Shown here piece by piece: positions 8,601 to 17,600 of a stretch of 27,402 nt of DNA. The stretch spans positions 1 through 27,402 of the IMG/VR virus record IMGVR_UViG_3300027736_000207, one strand, 5' to 3'. Position numbers and translations under genes: made by a program. This DNA is from a virus. How positions within the stretch are numbered: the stretch's first letter is position 1; each line of letters starts with the position of its first letter. The notes under the pieces are model-generated. The model had not been told where the DNA came from. It saw nothing but the letters and a program-made list of their open reading frames with translations, and ran no database searches.

Positions 8601-10396
8601 ACGACAGCAGGGATGGTCGGAGTTTCTGATGGGGTAACCGGAACCTCGGCCGGCGCCGCAGGCGCCACACCAGTCGCAATTTTGGTTCGATATAATGTTA
8701 GCGCTTGTTTCTCTCCAAACCCAAACTCGGCGGAATTATCCCCGGCTTCTGCCTCCGCTTCTCTTCTTAAAAGATTAACGTAATCTGAGTATTCGTCGGG
8801 GTTGAGAGCCGGTTCTTTTGAGAACGGCACAGCCTCTTGCGTCACAACCCCAGGCTTAGTCCACCCCGTGGTCTCATCAAACTCAAAGCCCGCCTGCTCC
8901 AGCTGGCCAACACGGCCGGCGAGTTCCTCGAAGCGGTCCAGTTGCTCCTCCTCAAGCATATCGGACGCAGACGCTCCATCAAGGAAGTCAACGATCCCGT
9001 TATACTCGTTGGTCTCCTCGATCGTCAGCGGCTGGACTTCCGTTTGGATTTCGGCCCCTGCTCCTTCGGCAGGCCGCCCTCCTTGATCCACTTCTGACAG
9101 TCCCACTTGGACTTCGGGTTGCGGTTTTTCTGCGCGAAGCAGGCTTTCACCTGCGCCTTGTTCTTGAACGGCATTTTCGGTGGTGGTTGGGGTTTCTGTG
9201 ATCGGAATGACGGGCGCCACTTCTTCTCCAGCAGCTTCCATCTCCAGCTGCATTTCCGGAATAGTAAAGCCTTCCTCTGGTGGTGTAATGCGGATTGGCC
9301 CAGAAGGCGCGCCGCCGGAGTTGATGCCAGCAAGGGTGGCGGTGGCGTTGGGTAGTGGGTTTGATGGATCTCCGCCAATCGCAGCGCGTCCAGCGGCTTG
9401 ACGATTGATAATTTCTTGGATTTGAGCCCCTGAAAGCGGCGCATTAAGTTCCTGTGCGAGACGTTGGTTTGCAGCGACGCGCCCAGCTTTGCCTCCCACC
9501 AATCCCATTAAACCGCCAACCCCAAAACCAGCTGCCCCAGACTCGAACACTCCCTCGGTGAGCTTCTGGTCAGGGTTGTAGGTCTTTTTGGCGACCGCAT
9601 TTCCAAGCCAATTTTCTGTGATCTCCTGAGTACCTTCTTCAACAGCCGTGCGCGCGGCTTCCTTGAAGATGCTTTTATTAACCTGCCCAGCAACAGCGCG
9701 TCCAAATGCTGGCACTGCTCCAATACCAAACTCGGTGAGCGCCCCTATCGGTGCCGTGTACAGCGCCGATTGGTATTGCTTAACTGGTTTTTCAGCTTGG
9801 AGTCGATTTACCTCCGCTGCGTCCCCTTCGGCTAAAGCTTGAGCGATTCTGGCATCGTAAACCTTGCCTGTCTTTTGCGCTGCATCTTCACCTGCGCTGA
9901 ATCCGTAGGCCAACTGACCAACACCTGGAACCACTGAAACCGGAAGCGATCCAATCCCGCTTGCTATCTGAGTCAGGTAATCGTCCTGGCGCAACGGGTT
10001 AACCGGAAACGCTTCTTCAGCTCCTTCTTGAAGCGCCTTGCCCATCTGGAATGTCGGGCTAGCCTCAAGCTCCGCCGCACGCGCTTGGTAAACCTCCGGC
10101 GGTACTTCTTTGACACGTTTCTCCCAGGCTGCCCGCCTACGTTCGTAAGCCGCCATTCCAGCGGGACTCTCAACCTGTGCCGCTGACATTATCGGAGGCG
10201 GCTCTTCAAGGCCTACGCGAGTTAGGCCCATCATACCCCCACCGATCATGCGGCCACCTTGCTGCATGAGGGCGTTGCCGGCGGCTGGAAGCGCACCTTG
10301 TCGAAGTGTCTGCGAGAACTCCAGCAGTTGGTTTTCTCCGATCCGGTCATCAACTTCAACCAGACCAACTCCTTCGATATCAACGATGCGTGGCAT
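2642..10396 (-). CDS. Giant multi-domain phage protein (2,584 aa), probable ejected internal virion protein
   Basis: It fills 28% of the window, and AAGGT seven bases before the ATG gives one of the few good ribosome-binding sites here. N-terminus: short beta-like start, then Gly-rich hydrophobic segments at about 143-165, 211-235 and 286-304, around an EEGTQEITENWLG helix. Middle: Pro/Thr-rich linkers (about 585-632 and 690-742); a domain with DILDDIISLGG and YDDAPRLDPYF (about 755-855); an SH3-like strand set with GDKFKIQGEQFEV (about 893-943); and an Ala/Lys/Gln coil (about 1005-1035). Long helical stretches follow. C-terminus: a hydrophobic helix near 2270-2297 and ILRVSLNTGPIQI, resembling by eye the LPD38-type domain of phage polyvalent proteins. 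Position after two internal-virion-type genes suggests ejection with the DNA. No transglycosylase or polymerase motif was seen. Role is inferred. Confidence 0.8.
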   Translation of the reverse strand: MPRIVDIEGVGLVEVDDRIGENQLLEFSQTLRQGALPAAGNALMQQGGRMIGGGMMGLTRVGLEEPPPIMSAAQVESPAGMAAYERRRAAWEKRVKEVPPEVYQARAAELEASPTFQMGKALQEGAEEAFPVNPLRQDDYLTQIASGIGSLPVSVVPGVGQLAYGFSAGEDAAQKTGKVYDARIAQALAEGDAAEVNRLQAEKPVKQYQSALYTAPIGALTEFGIGAVPAFGRAVAGQVNKSIFKEAARTAVEEGTQEITENWLGNAVAKKTYNPDQKLTEGVFESGAAGFGVGGLMGLVGGKAGRVAANQRLAQELNAPLSGAQIQEIINRQAAGRAAIGGDPSNPLPNATATLAGINSGGAPSGPIRITPPEEGFTIPEMQLEMEAAGEEVAPVIPITETPTTTENAVQEQGAGESLLRAEKPQPEVQVGLSEVDQGGRPAEGAGAEIQTEVQPLTIEETNEYNGIVDFLDGASASDMLEEEQLDRFEELAGRVGQLEQAGFEFDETTGWTKPGVVTQEAVPFSKEPALNPDEYSDYVNLLRREAEAEAGDNSAEFGFGEKQALTLYRTKIATGVAPAAPAEVPVTPSETPTIPAVVTPTPVTPTTSRTFPFQNRTVDGMIDRDTGEIVAFAKSIVGTPEERGSQPKYTIKVDEDVTIEAQSEKSLNNALRKISSGAPVRVFRNAGKGVTLDFNKPGPVTPAPTPPVAAPTSPTRTVVLTPGAVTVTQTPVKPAAAKAPKSKKAREWASKGDILDDIISLGGVMSKSQAKKEKRLEKIKDLYDDAPRLDPYFNKIFGGRSRGTASRNQPDQLLAELATENPGKYGDMSVSEFWAEVDKAARGRKGDVVAMKQEAKAAAAGAEEAMGLDAFLQAQDEAFVDSQTEGMQNAGEPNGPVEVSVGSLAIGDKFKIQGEQFEVTAVTPDGDYTIRDGDKFGVQQLTENDTIFVDELPDRGPGDAFEFPTESPAPTERKPRLAAGQNQGDLISSTQVEDFALVGEKGVDLEARKQKAQAAARAAAEAKAAQEKAQTQIDLGDAVAEASDAVAQFVESITPKAGITEGPTPEESARRVLKAFADLAAVAIRKGIQTASEWAASINLKLSPALQHAWDQAQGSAVEPTAEILADVENIAKEAPSSDFGMIYSTAEEPVTTKRGGFEDTVAGRRALTPEVLDAGVQLATDAFNEAGVKFRPITENLFAPVEGLDQEDAGRRLIKIAKEKFIKAKADGRGDTMFALINSLRNQFSVADGFSQETRDELYRIGQSEASEAGRQLASLNASVKDFVAFARNVTGYLTSVYSDTFNGREVAKILDRILSAYRGQFTQTEIDKIVGENPQLQPVVEQLGVMALADTGGRVYRAVQGRLKVKPPAAKNNKAAKRQALEDEAIAQIIENALALGVTEAPKVPSQKLTPDARLALMTTPATQAKVQKATEDAVKDAEFNAGWAAMMAEATGDMALMQQYREAKAAGDEPTPQSIEDGLNLPEYAHWRTIRDGFLNYSPTTLKLAQDVIRGRFKGVQFGEKKVAPPAPPKIDLNRLVQRPNAEMSRVIGEQLNAVAQIMDLAGASPEAKARVMQMVTANVGSQVQLARQRVLNSFLDVKTKSGPTTASDRLQRLINAGITEDPRYRSQATRDLLKRVAKTYLNGDEFLKMATQTRAEKLAFLTGKLNQITAAEKLTDEWMQGAVWTHLTERMMESENSVVSQIVGANDVKFDLAQPKTDAQVAADRAKAVNRLAGGIRAGLLDQRIAESVAKNPALQRLVPKMSDLVKRVLETPQGTQAQLAKAFSQALLSELAIDQALADKTGIALAKAFQVKFERARITALSQAVEKLTPNEIRDFGPGTPLWKKIEQFVNAGGMDSAALLQSIAKKAGWKIPTDAEVSRLRDLARLEQELSTANEEEKKKGLTDDIKAAMNLGKRADIMREIQRRWASMTIPIRGNKENRARAINEVVSAELLFKPSFATKQLIDTFTQMFYYTPTRAVSAAVGRYNADKSANRQTRLWKDVGTALEDSYKARFQSLNMALTSALEAAKGRAERDTIMGIQSGIRALDRINAKATEYAKSGDYARATMLRMVGIVQLSYRYASALDALQGTLAEQQEIGAWAESQFRLQGMDPKQARKAARAALGDATAEYAMAQALVGDDPNITPKERRAAAWNVVRARQYQRIKAAGLDVDNLKQVTQDLRSTIGWNVEETGGLGGQIGKGMKGANDWLAKAGIPNPVGRFSNAIAIGINRALTFAGGGFVPSSFEGSAWYKTPEDRTQRKIEAATGLGLSGALAALVLSGALRVFTKWPDDKEEADLWERDGHKPNTMELDLPGGKILRVSLNTGPIQIARPALAGVGELQYQVARRNRLNQKAEAAAKKKGLKFEPRELTAKDMAGALAYGAYSAVAQGRTASGLIGSGTYRQAPDLGKIVAGAVSPLIPFGPLVRELTAMSGAQFNPKDQTFINLLAPTPWSGKVDRNFLGDPVGTPRATERIMSILTGGSAIVGGNETDRAYQVLAKTGWTPATQQNNRFHQFGRVERQATPEELTRMQEVRAVELKTRISQLDPATATKRQLNRIEDIANAKSKKSVGIR

Positions 10397-10404
10397 GGGT
10401 TACC

Positions 10405-11322
10405 TTAGTACTTTAACGGCGTGTAGACTGCACCAAACGGTGCATTTTGGTCATAAGAAAGTCGCCCTACCGGAGCCGCATTCGTGGAGGCAGGTGCATC
10501 CGATGGCTTCGACAGCTGCTTAGCCCTGTAGGCATCCCGCTCTTCGGCGCTCATTTTGATCGTTTCGACGATTTTTCCTGCATCGTCCAGAATGTTTACT
10601 GTGTAAGGACGATCAACGTTTACCTTTTCAACCTTAGGCGTCTTCATTAGGACTGTTCTGCCTCCTCCAATGTCCACATATTGATATCCCTTTGCAGGTT
10701 TTTCAGGAGCAGTCATTGCAGGCGGTTGAACTAGCGTTTCAGGAATGCCTTGTGTTTGCCTAATCTCATTCAACACATTGAGTTCAGTGTCTTGAGAAGG
10801 CCCGCTGATTGCTGATTCAACTCCTGCCGGTAACGCTTTCGGCTTCATCGCAATCATTCCTTGCGATGCCAAGATGCGGTTATACGCGGTTTCGTTCTCC
10901 ATTTTTTTCACTATCCCGAGCGCCAACCCCTTCTGAAACGCTTTGGTGCCTCGGATTTTTTTGTCAACATCACCTATTGGTGCGCCAAGGGATTCGGCTA
11001 ATCCAGCGGTCTCGTTAAACGCATCTTGCCCCTCCGCTTCCTTGAGTTTTCTTGAGGATTCAACCAAGTTCACTGAACCGTCCGGGTTCAGTGTTAGGTG
11101 CTCAGCAAACTTCGACCCAAGCACATCGGCCCGATTTTGTGCCGCCAACGTCGCCGCCTCCCGCCGCTGGTCAACGAGGTCCTGGTAATACTGCCCTCGC
11201 ACCCGCGTATCTTCAGCACGCTGCGCTGCTGCTTCCTCCCTATACTGCCGCTGATTCGCCAGCTGCACGCCTTGGAGGTACGATTGCCCGATGTTTTCGA
11301 GTCCTGAGAAGGGGTTTGCCAT
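10405..11322 (-). CDS. Putative internal virion protein (305 aa)
   Basis: A mostly helical, charged protein. Residues about 20-75 are rich in Q, R, E and A with coiled-coil character (REEAAAQRAEDTRVRGQYYQ), followed by mixed helical segments. A Pro/Lys-rich stretch follows around 180-235, and a short C-terminal part ends FGAVYTPLKY. No enzyme motif is visible. It lies 8 bases from the giant gene and 6 bases after the 252-residue gene, in the order short membrane-type, coiled-coil, giant. That order parallels the gp14-gp15-gp16 ejection proteins of T7-like phages, although I see no sequence similarity to them. The gene is well supported; the role rests on position and composition. Confidence 0.65.
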   Translation of the reverse strand: MANPFSGLENIGQSYLQGVQLANQRQYREEAAAQRAEDTRVRGQYYQDLVDQRREAATLAAQNRADVLGSKFAEHLTLNPDGSVNLVESSRKLKEAEGQDAFNETAGLAESLGAPIGDVDKKIRGTKAFQKGLALGIVKKMENETAYNRILASQGMIAMKPKALPAGVESAISGPSQDTELNVLNEIRQTQGIPETLVQPPAMTAPEKPAKGYQYVDIGGGRTVLMKTPKVEKVNVDRPYTVNILDDAGKIVETIKMSAEERDAYRAKQLSKPSDAPASTNAAPVGRLSYDQNAPFGAVYTPLKY

Positions 11323-11328
11323 AAAATT

Positions 11329-12087
11329 TTAGCTTAGTCCTTGGCGACCGTAACCTGTCGGCATTCCGGTTGAATAATTCCAATCACCACCTACGCCAGC
11401 ATTAGCGCGAGTTTGCGCCCCCAGCTGCGCGAATCCAAGGTTGGTCAATCCTGATCCAAGCGATCCGAATGCCTGGCCAGCAACTCCAGTTGCGCTCGGC
11501 ATACCAGCAACTCCAAGGAGAGCCTGCTGCTGGGCGCCGCGTTCACCTCCGCGAAGTGAAGCGATCTGTTGCGGGGTAAACTCGTAGTTTGCTAGCGGTG
11601 CCATTGGTGTGGTTCCGATGATGTTGGCAAACTGTTGAGCACCAAGGTTTGTCATATCCAGGCTGGTCCTGCCAATGTCTCGCGCCACGAGATTTCTTCC
11701 AGCTGCGCTTCCCGCGTAACCACCTTTTACAGCCTGACCGGCGGCTTTGCGCTGGACCTGAGCTAGCACGTCAGGTGGCAGCTCGCCTTGCAGCAATGCC
11801 ATTGCGTTCTGGGTGCGCTGAGCTTGGCCTTCCTGATAACCAGGAATCTGAATACCGAGCGACTCCAGCAGTTGGGCGCGACTAACCGCATTTCGCTCAG
11901 CCTCCATTTCACGAGCACGCGGCGCGTTCAGGGAGGATTCTCCCATCACTTGGCCAATGTCGATTCCTGGAAGGTTAGCGGCGTCACGGGCCTGCCGGCG
12001 TGCGGCGCTAGCAGACGATGCTGACATGGCACCTCCGGCCAATGAGCCGATGGCTCCAACTCCTATTGCTGTTCCTACCCAAGACAT
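11329..12087 (-). CDS. Putative internal virion / DNA-ejection protein with N-terminal hydrophobic helix
   Basis: A 252-residue protein. Residues about 5-26 (GTAIGVGAIGSLAGGAMSAS) form a Gly/Ala-rich hydrophobic helix that could insert in a membrane. It is followed by helical, Gln/Ala/Arg-rich sequence and a Gly-rich C-terminus (GVAGQAFGSLGSGLTNLG). Small Gly-rich proteins of this design sit next to the tail genes of podoviruses and act as ejected channel proteins, as gp14 does in T7. No sequence motif proves it. Its ATG overlaps the end of the cupin-like gene by 13 bases. Function is inferred from composition and position. Confidence 0.65.
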   Translation of the reverse strand: MSWVGTAIGVGAIGSLAGGAMSASSASAARRQARDAANLPGIDIGQVMGESSLNAPRAREMEAERNAVSRAQLLESLGIQIPGYQEGQAQRTQNAMALLQGELPPDVLAQVQRKAAGQAVKGGYAGSAAGRNLVARDIGRTSLDMTNLGAQQFANIIGTTPMAPLANYEFTPQQIASLRGGERGAQQQALLGVAGMPSATGVAGQAFGSLGSGLTNLGFAQLGAQTRANAGVGGDWNYSTGMPTGYGRQGLS

Positions 12088-12539
12088 AATAAGTATTTGT
12101 TAGACCTCACGTAAGTAAGGTCGTTGCGTATCTCTTCGTGATTTTTCTTGTTCAGAGGATTAGGATGGACAGTTACCCAAACCGTATCCTCTTGGATCAA
12201 AATTGCCCTTCGTGTCTGCGGTAGGGTAATTCCGTACATCGGTGCCGTGTAGGTCACCACACCCTCGGTTTCACTGATCACCGTCAGCTTTCCTCGAAGC
12301 AAGAAAAACGGGTGATCGAACTTGTGAATCAGGCTGGTAATAATCGACCCGGCTGGAGCGAAAATTTCCCGCACGTACAACCCTTCTGGGTAAGTATGCG
12401 TCAGCGGGCATTCGATCTGTGGCTTGTCGGATACAAACGCCTCCCAGCGATCCAGACGATCGTCGAGCAGAACACCGTCGTCGGTTAGAAAATCCAACCA
12501 CGTAATAGGCTGCACGGCTACTGGAAGCTCTTCGGTCAT
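12075..12539 (-). CDS. Cupin-like phage protein
   Basis: A 154-residue protein. Residues about 53-127 match a cupin-like beta-barrel seen in many phage proteins: GLYVREIFAPAGSIITSLIH, then KFDHPFFLLRGKLTVISETE, then PQTRRAILIQEDTVWVTVHP. H92 and H96 fall roughly where cupin motif 1 places metal ligands, and the VHPN near 127 resembles motif 2. Phage relatives are of unknown function; binding of a small ligand or a structural role are both possible. It lies between the adaptor and the internal-virion-type genes, so it may be a virion component. Its ATG overlaps the adaptor stop by one base (TGATG). Confidence 0.7.
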   Translation of the reverse strand: MTEELPVAVQPITWLDFLTDDGVLLDDRLDRWEAFVSDKPQIECPLTHTYPEGLYVREIFAPAGSIITSLIHKFDHPFFLLRGKLTVISETEGVVTYTAPMYGITLPQTRRAILIQEDTVWVTVHPNPLNKKNHEEIRNDLTYVRSNKYLLCLG

Positions 12540-13627
12540 CAGATGAATCCACCAAACCTATATTGAATCTTAGCAGACCCGAAAGGCTGCACGTTGATTA
12601 CGCTGCGCTCGTTGGGGCTGTACGCCTCAAGCTCATTCCGAAGCGACCGAAGTGCTAGCTGGATCTCGCGCTCAGCCTCGGTGTACTGATTCCGGTCTTC
12701 CTTTTGGATCGCCTTCATCATGTGCTTGATCGCCTGGAGGTTCCCGATAAACAGCCAGTCTGAATCAACGATCGCCGGTATGAAGTCCAGGCGAACGATC
12801 GCTTCCACGACCGTGTTGGTGCAAGTCTCGTCTGCTGGCACGCAGCCGTCTCCGTTGTCGATACAGCAATTGTCCTGGGTGGTGCTGCACGAATTAGCCC
12901 CACCGCAGACCTCGGGCATCCCGACAAGGTAGGTGCGTCGGTACTCGGGGTTCTGCTCGCTTGGGCCCCAGACTGCGACCTGGGTTAATAGACCAGTTGT
13001 GTCGTTTTCCGCAATAATCGTCAGGCTTCCTTGAGTCAGCGGCTTCTGGGCGCCAGTCAGACCCGGTTGCTTGAACCGATTACTTGTCCGGACGTAGGCC
13101 GTGATAGAGGGGTTTGGAAGAGTAACGTACTCACCCCAGACGTATTCTCCGGTGACCGAGTCCAACGTACGGATTGGGATCCCATTGGGATCAAGCCCCT
13201 GGAGAAGCACGCGTTTACCGGCATCAGCTGAGAGCTGCGGCGTCACCCTGATGTAGCAGTTGCCAACCGAGTCCCGAAATTGCGTCACCATGCCGCGATC
13301 CAGCAACTGGTCTTGCTCGCATCCTTCACGGCCGCATCCGGTGCGCGGTGCGCGGGTGTCCGTCTGGAACTCGTACCACTGATTCTGGATGGGGATGTTG
13401 TAGCCGCAGAGGTTCATCGCCTCGATCGTCTTGACCTCACGGGGCCAGGTGATGCAGCCGGCGGTCACGCAGACGCGCAGCTTCTTGTACGTGCCCCACC
13501 ACTTGCCCATGTCTGCCAAGCGAGCCTGAGCCTCGTTGAGCAGCTGGACGAAACGCTCGTCGCAGGTGGCCAGACCGACTGCCTGCGGGATCGTGGAGTT
13601 CTTGGCTTGGGCGAGGGTTTTTCTCAT
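12539..13627 (-). CDS. Putative head-tail adaptor (gp11-like) with cysteine-rich insert
   Basis: A 362-residue protein. The N-terminal helix ERFVQLLNEAQARLADMGKW, followed by a strand ending AGCITWPREV (58-65), resembles the start of gp11-type adaptors. The C-terminal helices WLFIGNLQAIKHMMKAIQ and TEAEREIQLALRSLRNELEA (291-335) fit the second half of that fold. Between them lies a long beta-rich insertion. Residues 241-269 hold six cysteines (241, 247, 254, 255, 262, 269) in Asn/Gly/Thr-rich sequence, and C98 and C103 lie earlier; these could bind metal or form disulfides. It lies among the other neck and tail genes. The adaptor call rests on fold pattern and context, not on a clear family match. 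The start overlaps the fibre stop by 4 bases. Confidence 0.6.
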   Translation of the reverse strand: MRKTLAQAKNSTIPQAVGLATCDERFVQLLNEAQARLADMGKWWGTYKKLRVCVTAGCITWPREVKTIEAMNLCGYNIPIQNQWYEFQTDTRAPRTGCGREGCEQDQLLDRGMVTQFRDSVGNCYIRVTPQLSADAGKRVLLQGLDPNGIPIRTLDSVTGEYVWGEYVTLPNPSITAYVRTSNRFKQPGLTGAQKPLTQGSLTIIAENDTTGLLTQVAVWGPSEQNPEYRRTYLVGMPEVCGGANSCSTTQDNCCIDNGDGCVPADETCTNTVVEAIVRLDFIPAIVDSDWLFIGNLQAIKHMMKAIQKEDRNQYTEAEREIQLALRSLRNELEAYSPNERSVINVQPFGSAKIQYRFGGFI

Positions 13628-14607
13628 GGGACGTAAGCCGGGTTTAGGGCCGTGGCGTAGACTTTGATTCGGTAATTAGTTGCGTTGCTGGCCGCTAGAA
13701 GTGGAGGAATCATGTACGAAAAAATGAGACCACCAATTCCTGCGTTAAACGCAGTTGCCTGCACATTGATTTGAGATGGATCGCACAGATATCTAAATGC
13801 TGGGAGATCCGTTGTTCTATCGCAAAGAAAATGAAGACAATCTACTTCTTGACCTTCATACCAAGTAAATACCGTGTTCGGGGCAGTAGCGGCATCTGTG
13901 TATGTATCGAATGTTCCTGGCAATCCAGTTGCGCGAATTAAAACCGCTCTAACCATAAACGGCATCACACCGAAACCATGATTGAACGGCATAAAAGTGC
14001 CGTCCTGAACGATTGGTATTGGTGCCGACGCATACGTCAAAAACTGCTTCAAACTCAGCCGCGTAAAATCCCGTTTCTGCGTTAGCAGCTGGAAATTTAC
14101 GCCATCGTAGAGCACTGAAACCACCTGCCCAGCCAGGATGTCGTTTGCCGCTAACGCCACCGTGCCGTCCTTCGTGATCGTCTTGGCGCCCTTGGCATCG
14201 ACATTTAACGTACAGCCAGCAGCGTTGGTGTGGTTCGCAATGAAAGTGTAAATCTGGCCGGTGCGGTAAGCTGACGCCGCGCTTGGGTAAGGTGGCGAGT
14301 TTATGACCGAGTAAGCTCCAGCAGCGCCGGTAGAGGTGCCAGCAAACACCACTTCACTGGACAGTCGAACAAATGCAGAATCTCCGGCAGCAGCCGAAAA
14401 CTTCAACACCTCAACTGGGCGATTGCTGATGTCGGTGCGAAGCCAGTAGAGCCCAGTGTTGCCTGGCACAACCTGAGATGTGGACCACTCCGCCCCGGTG
14501 TTGATGTTGGCAATCAACGCGGCGGCGTAAGCGTCAAGGCGATCCTGTTCAGAGGCGTAGCAGGTCGGTGGCGGCAGTGTGCCGGCTGAAATATCAACGG
14601 TTGGCAT
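13624..14607 (-). CDS. Tail fibre / receptor-binding protein
   Basis: A 327-residue protein. Residues about 111-176 hold a small beta domain common in phage tail fibres: YTFIANHTNAAGCTLNVDAK, then TKDGTVALAANDILAGQVVS, then YDGVNFQLL. The N-terminal 110 residues probably attach it to the tail. The C-terminal 150 residues are aromatic and beta-rich, with HGFGVMPFMVRAVL near 210, and may be the receptor-binding tip; I do not recognise that part. It lies two bases after the tailspike and overlaps the adaptor by ATGA. Its cell-surface target is unknown. Confidence 0.75.
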   Translation of the reverse strand: MPTVDISAGTLPPPTCYASEQDRLDAYAAALIANINTGAEWSTSQVVPGNTGLYWLRTDISNRPVEVLKFSAAAGDSAFVRLSSEVVFAGTSTGAAGAYSVINSPPYPSAASAYRTGQIYTFIANHTNAAGCTLNVDAKGAKTITKDGTVALAANDILAGQVVSVLYDGVNFQLLTQKRDFTRLSLKQFLTYASAPIPIVQDGTFMPFNHGFGVMPFMVRAVLIRATGLPGTFDTYTDAATAPNTVFTWYEGQEVDCLHFLCDRTTDLPAFRYLCDPSQINVQATAFNAGIGGLIFSYMIPPLLAASNATNYRIKVYATALNPAYVP

Positions 14608-14609
14608 GG

Positions 14610-17600
14610 CTAGATGCGGTAAATGTAGTCGTTTGGCTTACACGGGCCTGGGTCGCATTCAAGCGCCAAACAAGCCTCCGGACAATCGAAATAGAAGAAT
14701 TGGTTCAGCGGCGCAACGCATCCCCTTGATCTTCCGCTGATGAAAAAGGTCCCGAACCTACCGCCGTTGTTGATCGCCAGCGGCTCTCCACTCAAGCGAC
14801 GTACGGTGTTACATCCAATCTGGATATTATCGACGTACCTCAGGAAGTTGCCGGTTGATGATGTAAACGCGACGTTGGGACCAGGGCTCGCGCAGGTGAA
14901 TGTCGTCAGCGTAGGAACTCCGGTCACAATTACCTCGTCGTTGAACGAAACATTGCTGAGCCCCTCAACGGTTGCGTGGTATCCAGCAATCAGCTGATGC
15001 GCCTTGTTCGTCGTGTACGTGGCCACCCCTCCGGTGCGCTGGAATCCAATGGGTTGGATTTCCCAAGGAAAGTCTATAGGACTATCGATTCCCAGAAGCC
15101 CCCCCGTGGTGCTTTCGTTTACGCCTGGGTTTAAGACAGTGAAAGTCGTGGTAGTCGGAGTGGCTATAACCGTGAATTTTCCAATGAAACTTCCGATGAC
15201 AGTTTTTAGAACCGTCACCTTAAAACCGGGTTGAAGTTCGTGCGCTGAAGCTGTTGTGAAAGTCGCTACCCCGGCAAGGCGCGTCGCTGTCGTAATCGGA
15301 ATCTGATAATCCGTTGGATAGTACCACTTAGATTTATCTACATCGTGATTGTTAATTAGGAATACAGCATTGATCGGAGGATAGGCTGGCTGGTAATACC
15401 ATGAATCAGGACCAGACAGCAGAACATCGTTGTTTTCAATAACCATGTTCTTATGCACCGCAGTAAATGTAGAATACAAATCTGGGTTAGCATATCCCAA
15501 AGGCAAATAAGTTGCGTAGTAATCGTTGGTTTGCAGTGCAATAAACGCCCCAACATTCAACGCTTCATTATGATGCAGGTGAGTACCTTTATGAAAAAAA
15601 GAATCAACGTAGAAACAGGTTCCAATGTAACCGTTGAAATTGTTGTACCTGACTTCCGCGTCAACCGTTTCCCTTACCGTCACTGCGTGTAATGGGCTTT
15701 GAGCATCCGGTCTATTCGGTCCAGATATAAATTGGTTTTCTTCTACGACACAATCCGATGCAAAAATGCGTCGGCTGCGAAGCATCATCACGTAGCCGTC
15801 GAGGTAGAGGCCGGGGAGTTCGTTTGGTCCAGCGGATGCGGCTGTAAATCGGTATGAATCAGGGAGGGTGAGAACGGTGCGTGATCCGTTGAACGTCGCG
15901 TCTGAAAAACCGCTTACCACTACCACATCGCCCACCCTCAACGTATGCTTCATCACACAGGTGTAGGTCGCCACTCCAGCTGACCTAGACACCACATTGA
16001 TCGGATTCAGCAGCGATGAAAACCCTCCAATCACAACCTCCGTAACAGCCTCTGCGCTTCCAGGGTAAAGTGTCCCTTGAATCGAGTTGCTTCCTTCGTA
16101 GCCAAACTTATTCCTAAGGACTTTCGCTCCTGGGGTTCCATCATCTACCGTCATTGGTAGGAATGTTTTGAGCACAAACGATTCGGCGTTTAGCGTACCA
16201 TCACCGAAATCGTAGAACTCGCAATCTTGAATCAGCGCGTTCTCTCCGGTGTGGTTAATGCCAGCAATGGTGTAGACCGAGTTTACCCCAGCGTTGACTT
16301 GCGGCGTAAGAGCGACATCTGGAGCAGACCATGCGCGGCCGTTTTGGAGCAGGTCAACGGTGCCTACGTCTGGAATTGGTCCAATATTTGTTCCAGGGTT
16401 AGCGCAGGTAAACTGAATTGGGCTTGGGTATCCATTGACCACAAACGTTCCGTTAAACGATGCGTCGGAAAGACCTTGAATCAGGACGTTTTCACCGCCC
16501 ACGAAACCGTGCGGAGTTCCGGTATCGTAAATTGCATTTCCAGCTAACCTTTCAAATCCGTTGATTTGTACAGTCGTTGTAGGTCCAACATTAACGCACA
16601 GCACCTCGGTAATTGATGGAAACGATACAACTACAAATGTTCCATTCAGCGTAGCGTTTGAAAATCCTGTGACAGTAAATGAATTTCCAATAGTGAAAGG
16701 AAAATACCAATTAGGATGGCGAGTGTAAATAGCTTGATTAACCGCGTTTCGTTTTGCTTGAATTAATACAACGCCAACGTCTCGTTGAAACGAAAATTGA
16801 GTGATATTCTGAACCTGCCCGTAACCTACAAATGTAGCGTCTGAACTTGGGCCAGTGGTTACAACATTACTAATGTATTGTTGATATATTCCTACATTTG
16901 CATATAACGGAGGAATTGGAGGAACGTATACAGGAGGAGCTTGTGATGATAATTGAGTTGTTATGCCGTAAGGACTATAAAACGTAATAGGAATTGTAGA
17001 ATTGTAAGTATTTATTCCATTAGTTCTCTGAACCGATGATATTTTAATATCAGCAACTGAGTTATTTCTATAATTTCCATCAAAAGTAATACCTTGTATT
17101 AGTGTGTTTTTGCAATTAGTTGCATCTACCGGGTTTCCAATTATGCTTCCAGAAGCGCCTACAACTCCAGATCCGGTAACTGTTCCAATAGTCTTAATCA
17201 TCTGGGCGTTAAACCCATATAAATCGAATACTTTTGTCGATGTATGGTCAGCAAACTTAAGGATTGTTTTACCCGCGCCCTGACCCGTGATCTCCATGTT
17301 GTTGATCGCGGCCCCGTATCCAAGCAGAATTGAAGATGTAAATCCTCCACCGATCAGGTTTATCCATCCATCTTCGGTGACCAATCCGGAGTTTGGCCCG
17401 GGAACCGTTGCAGTAAACGTAGTCGAGTTTGGTGTTGAATCGACACGGAATCCGTAATAGGTGGAACCCACTCCGTTGAACGTAGGGTCCGTAAAACCGT
17501 ACAGGGTGATCTTTTCTCCAACAACCAGTCCGTGCGGTGTTGCTGTTGTAAATGTAGCTACGTTAAAAAATCGAAAACGACTTGTAATCTTCACCCCCGG

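Noticed and set aside
8244-8783. 179-codon + strand open frame opposite the giant gene.
   Set aside because: The product is low-complexity Val/Gly/Thr, mirroring Pro/Thr-rich codons of the real gene.
12539-13627. The 362-residue gene as a major capsid protein, by its size.
   Set aside because: Its terminal helices fit an adaptor, and no HK97-type features such as an E-loop or spine helix pattern were seen.
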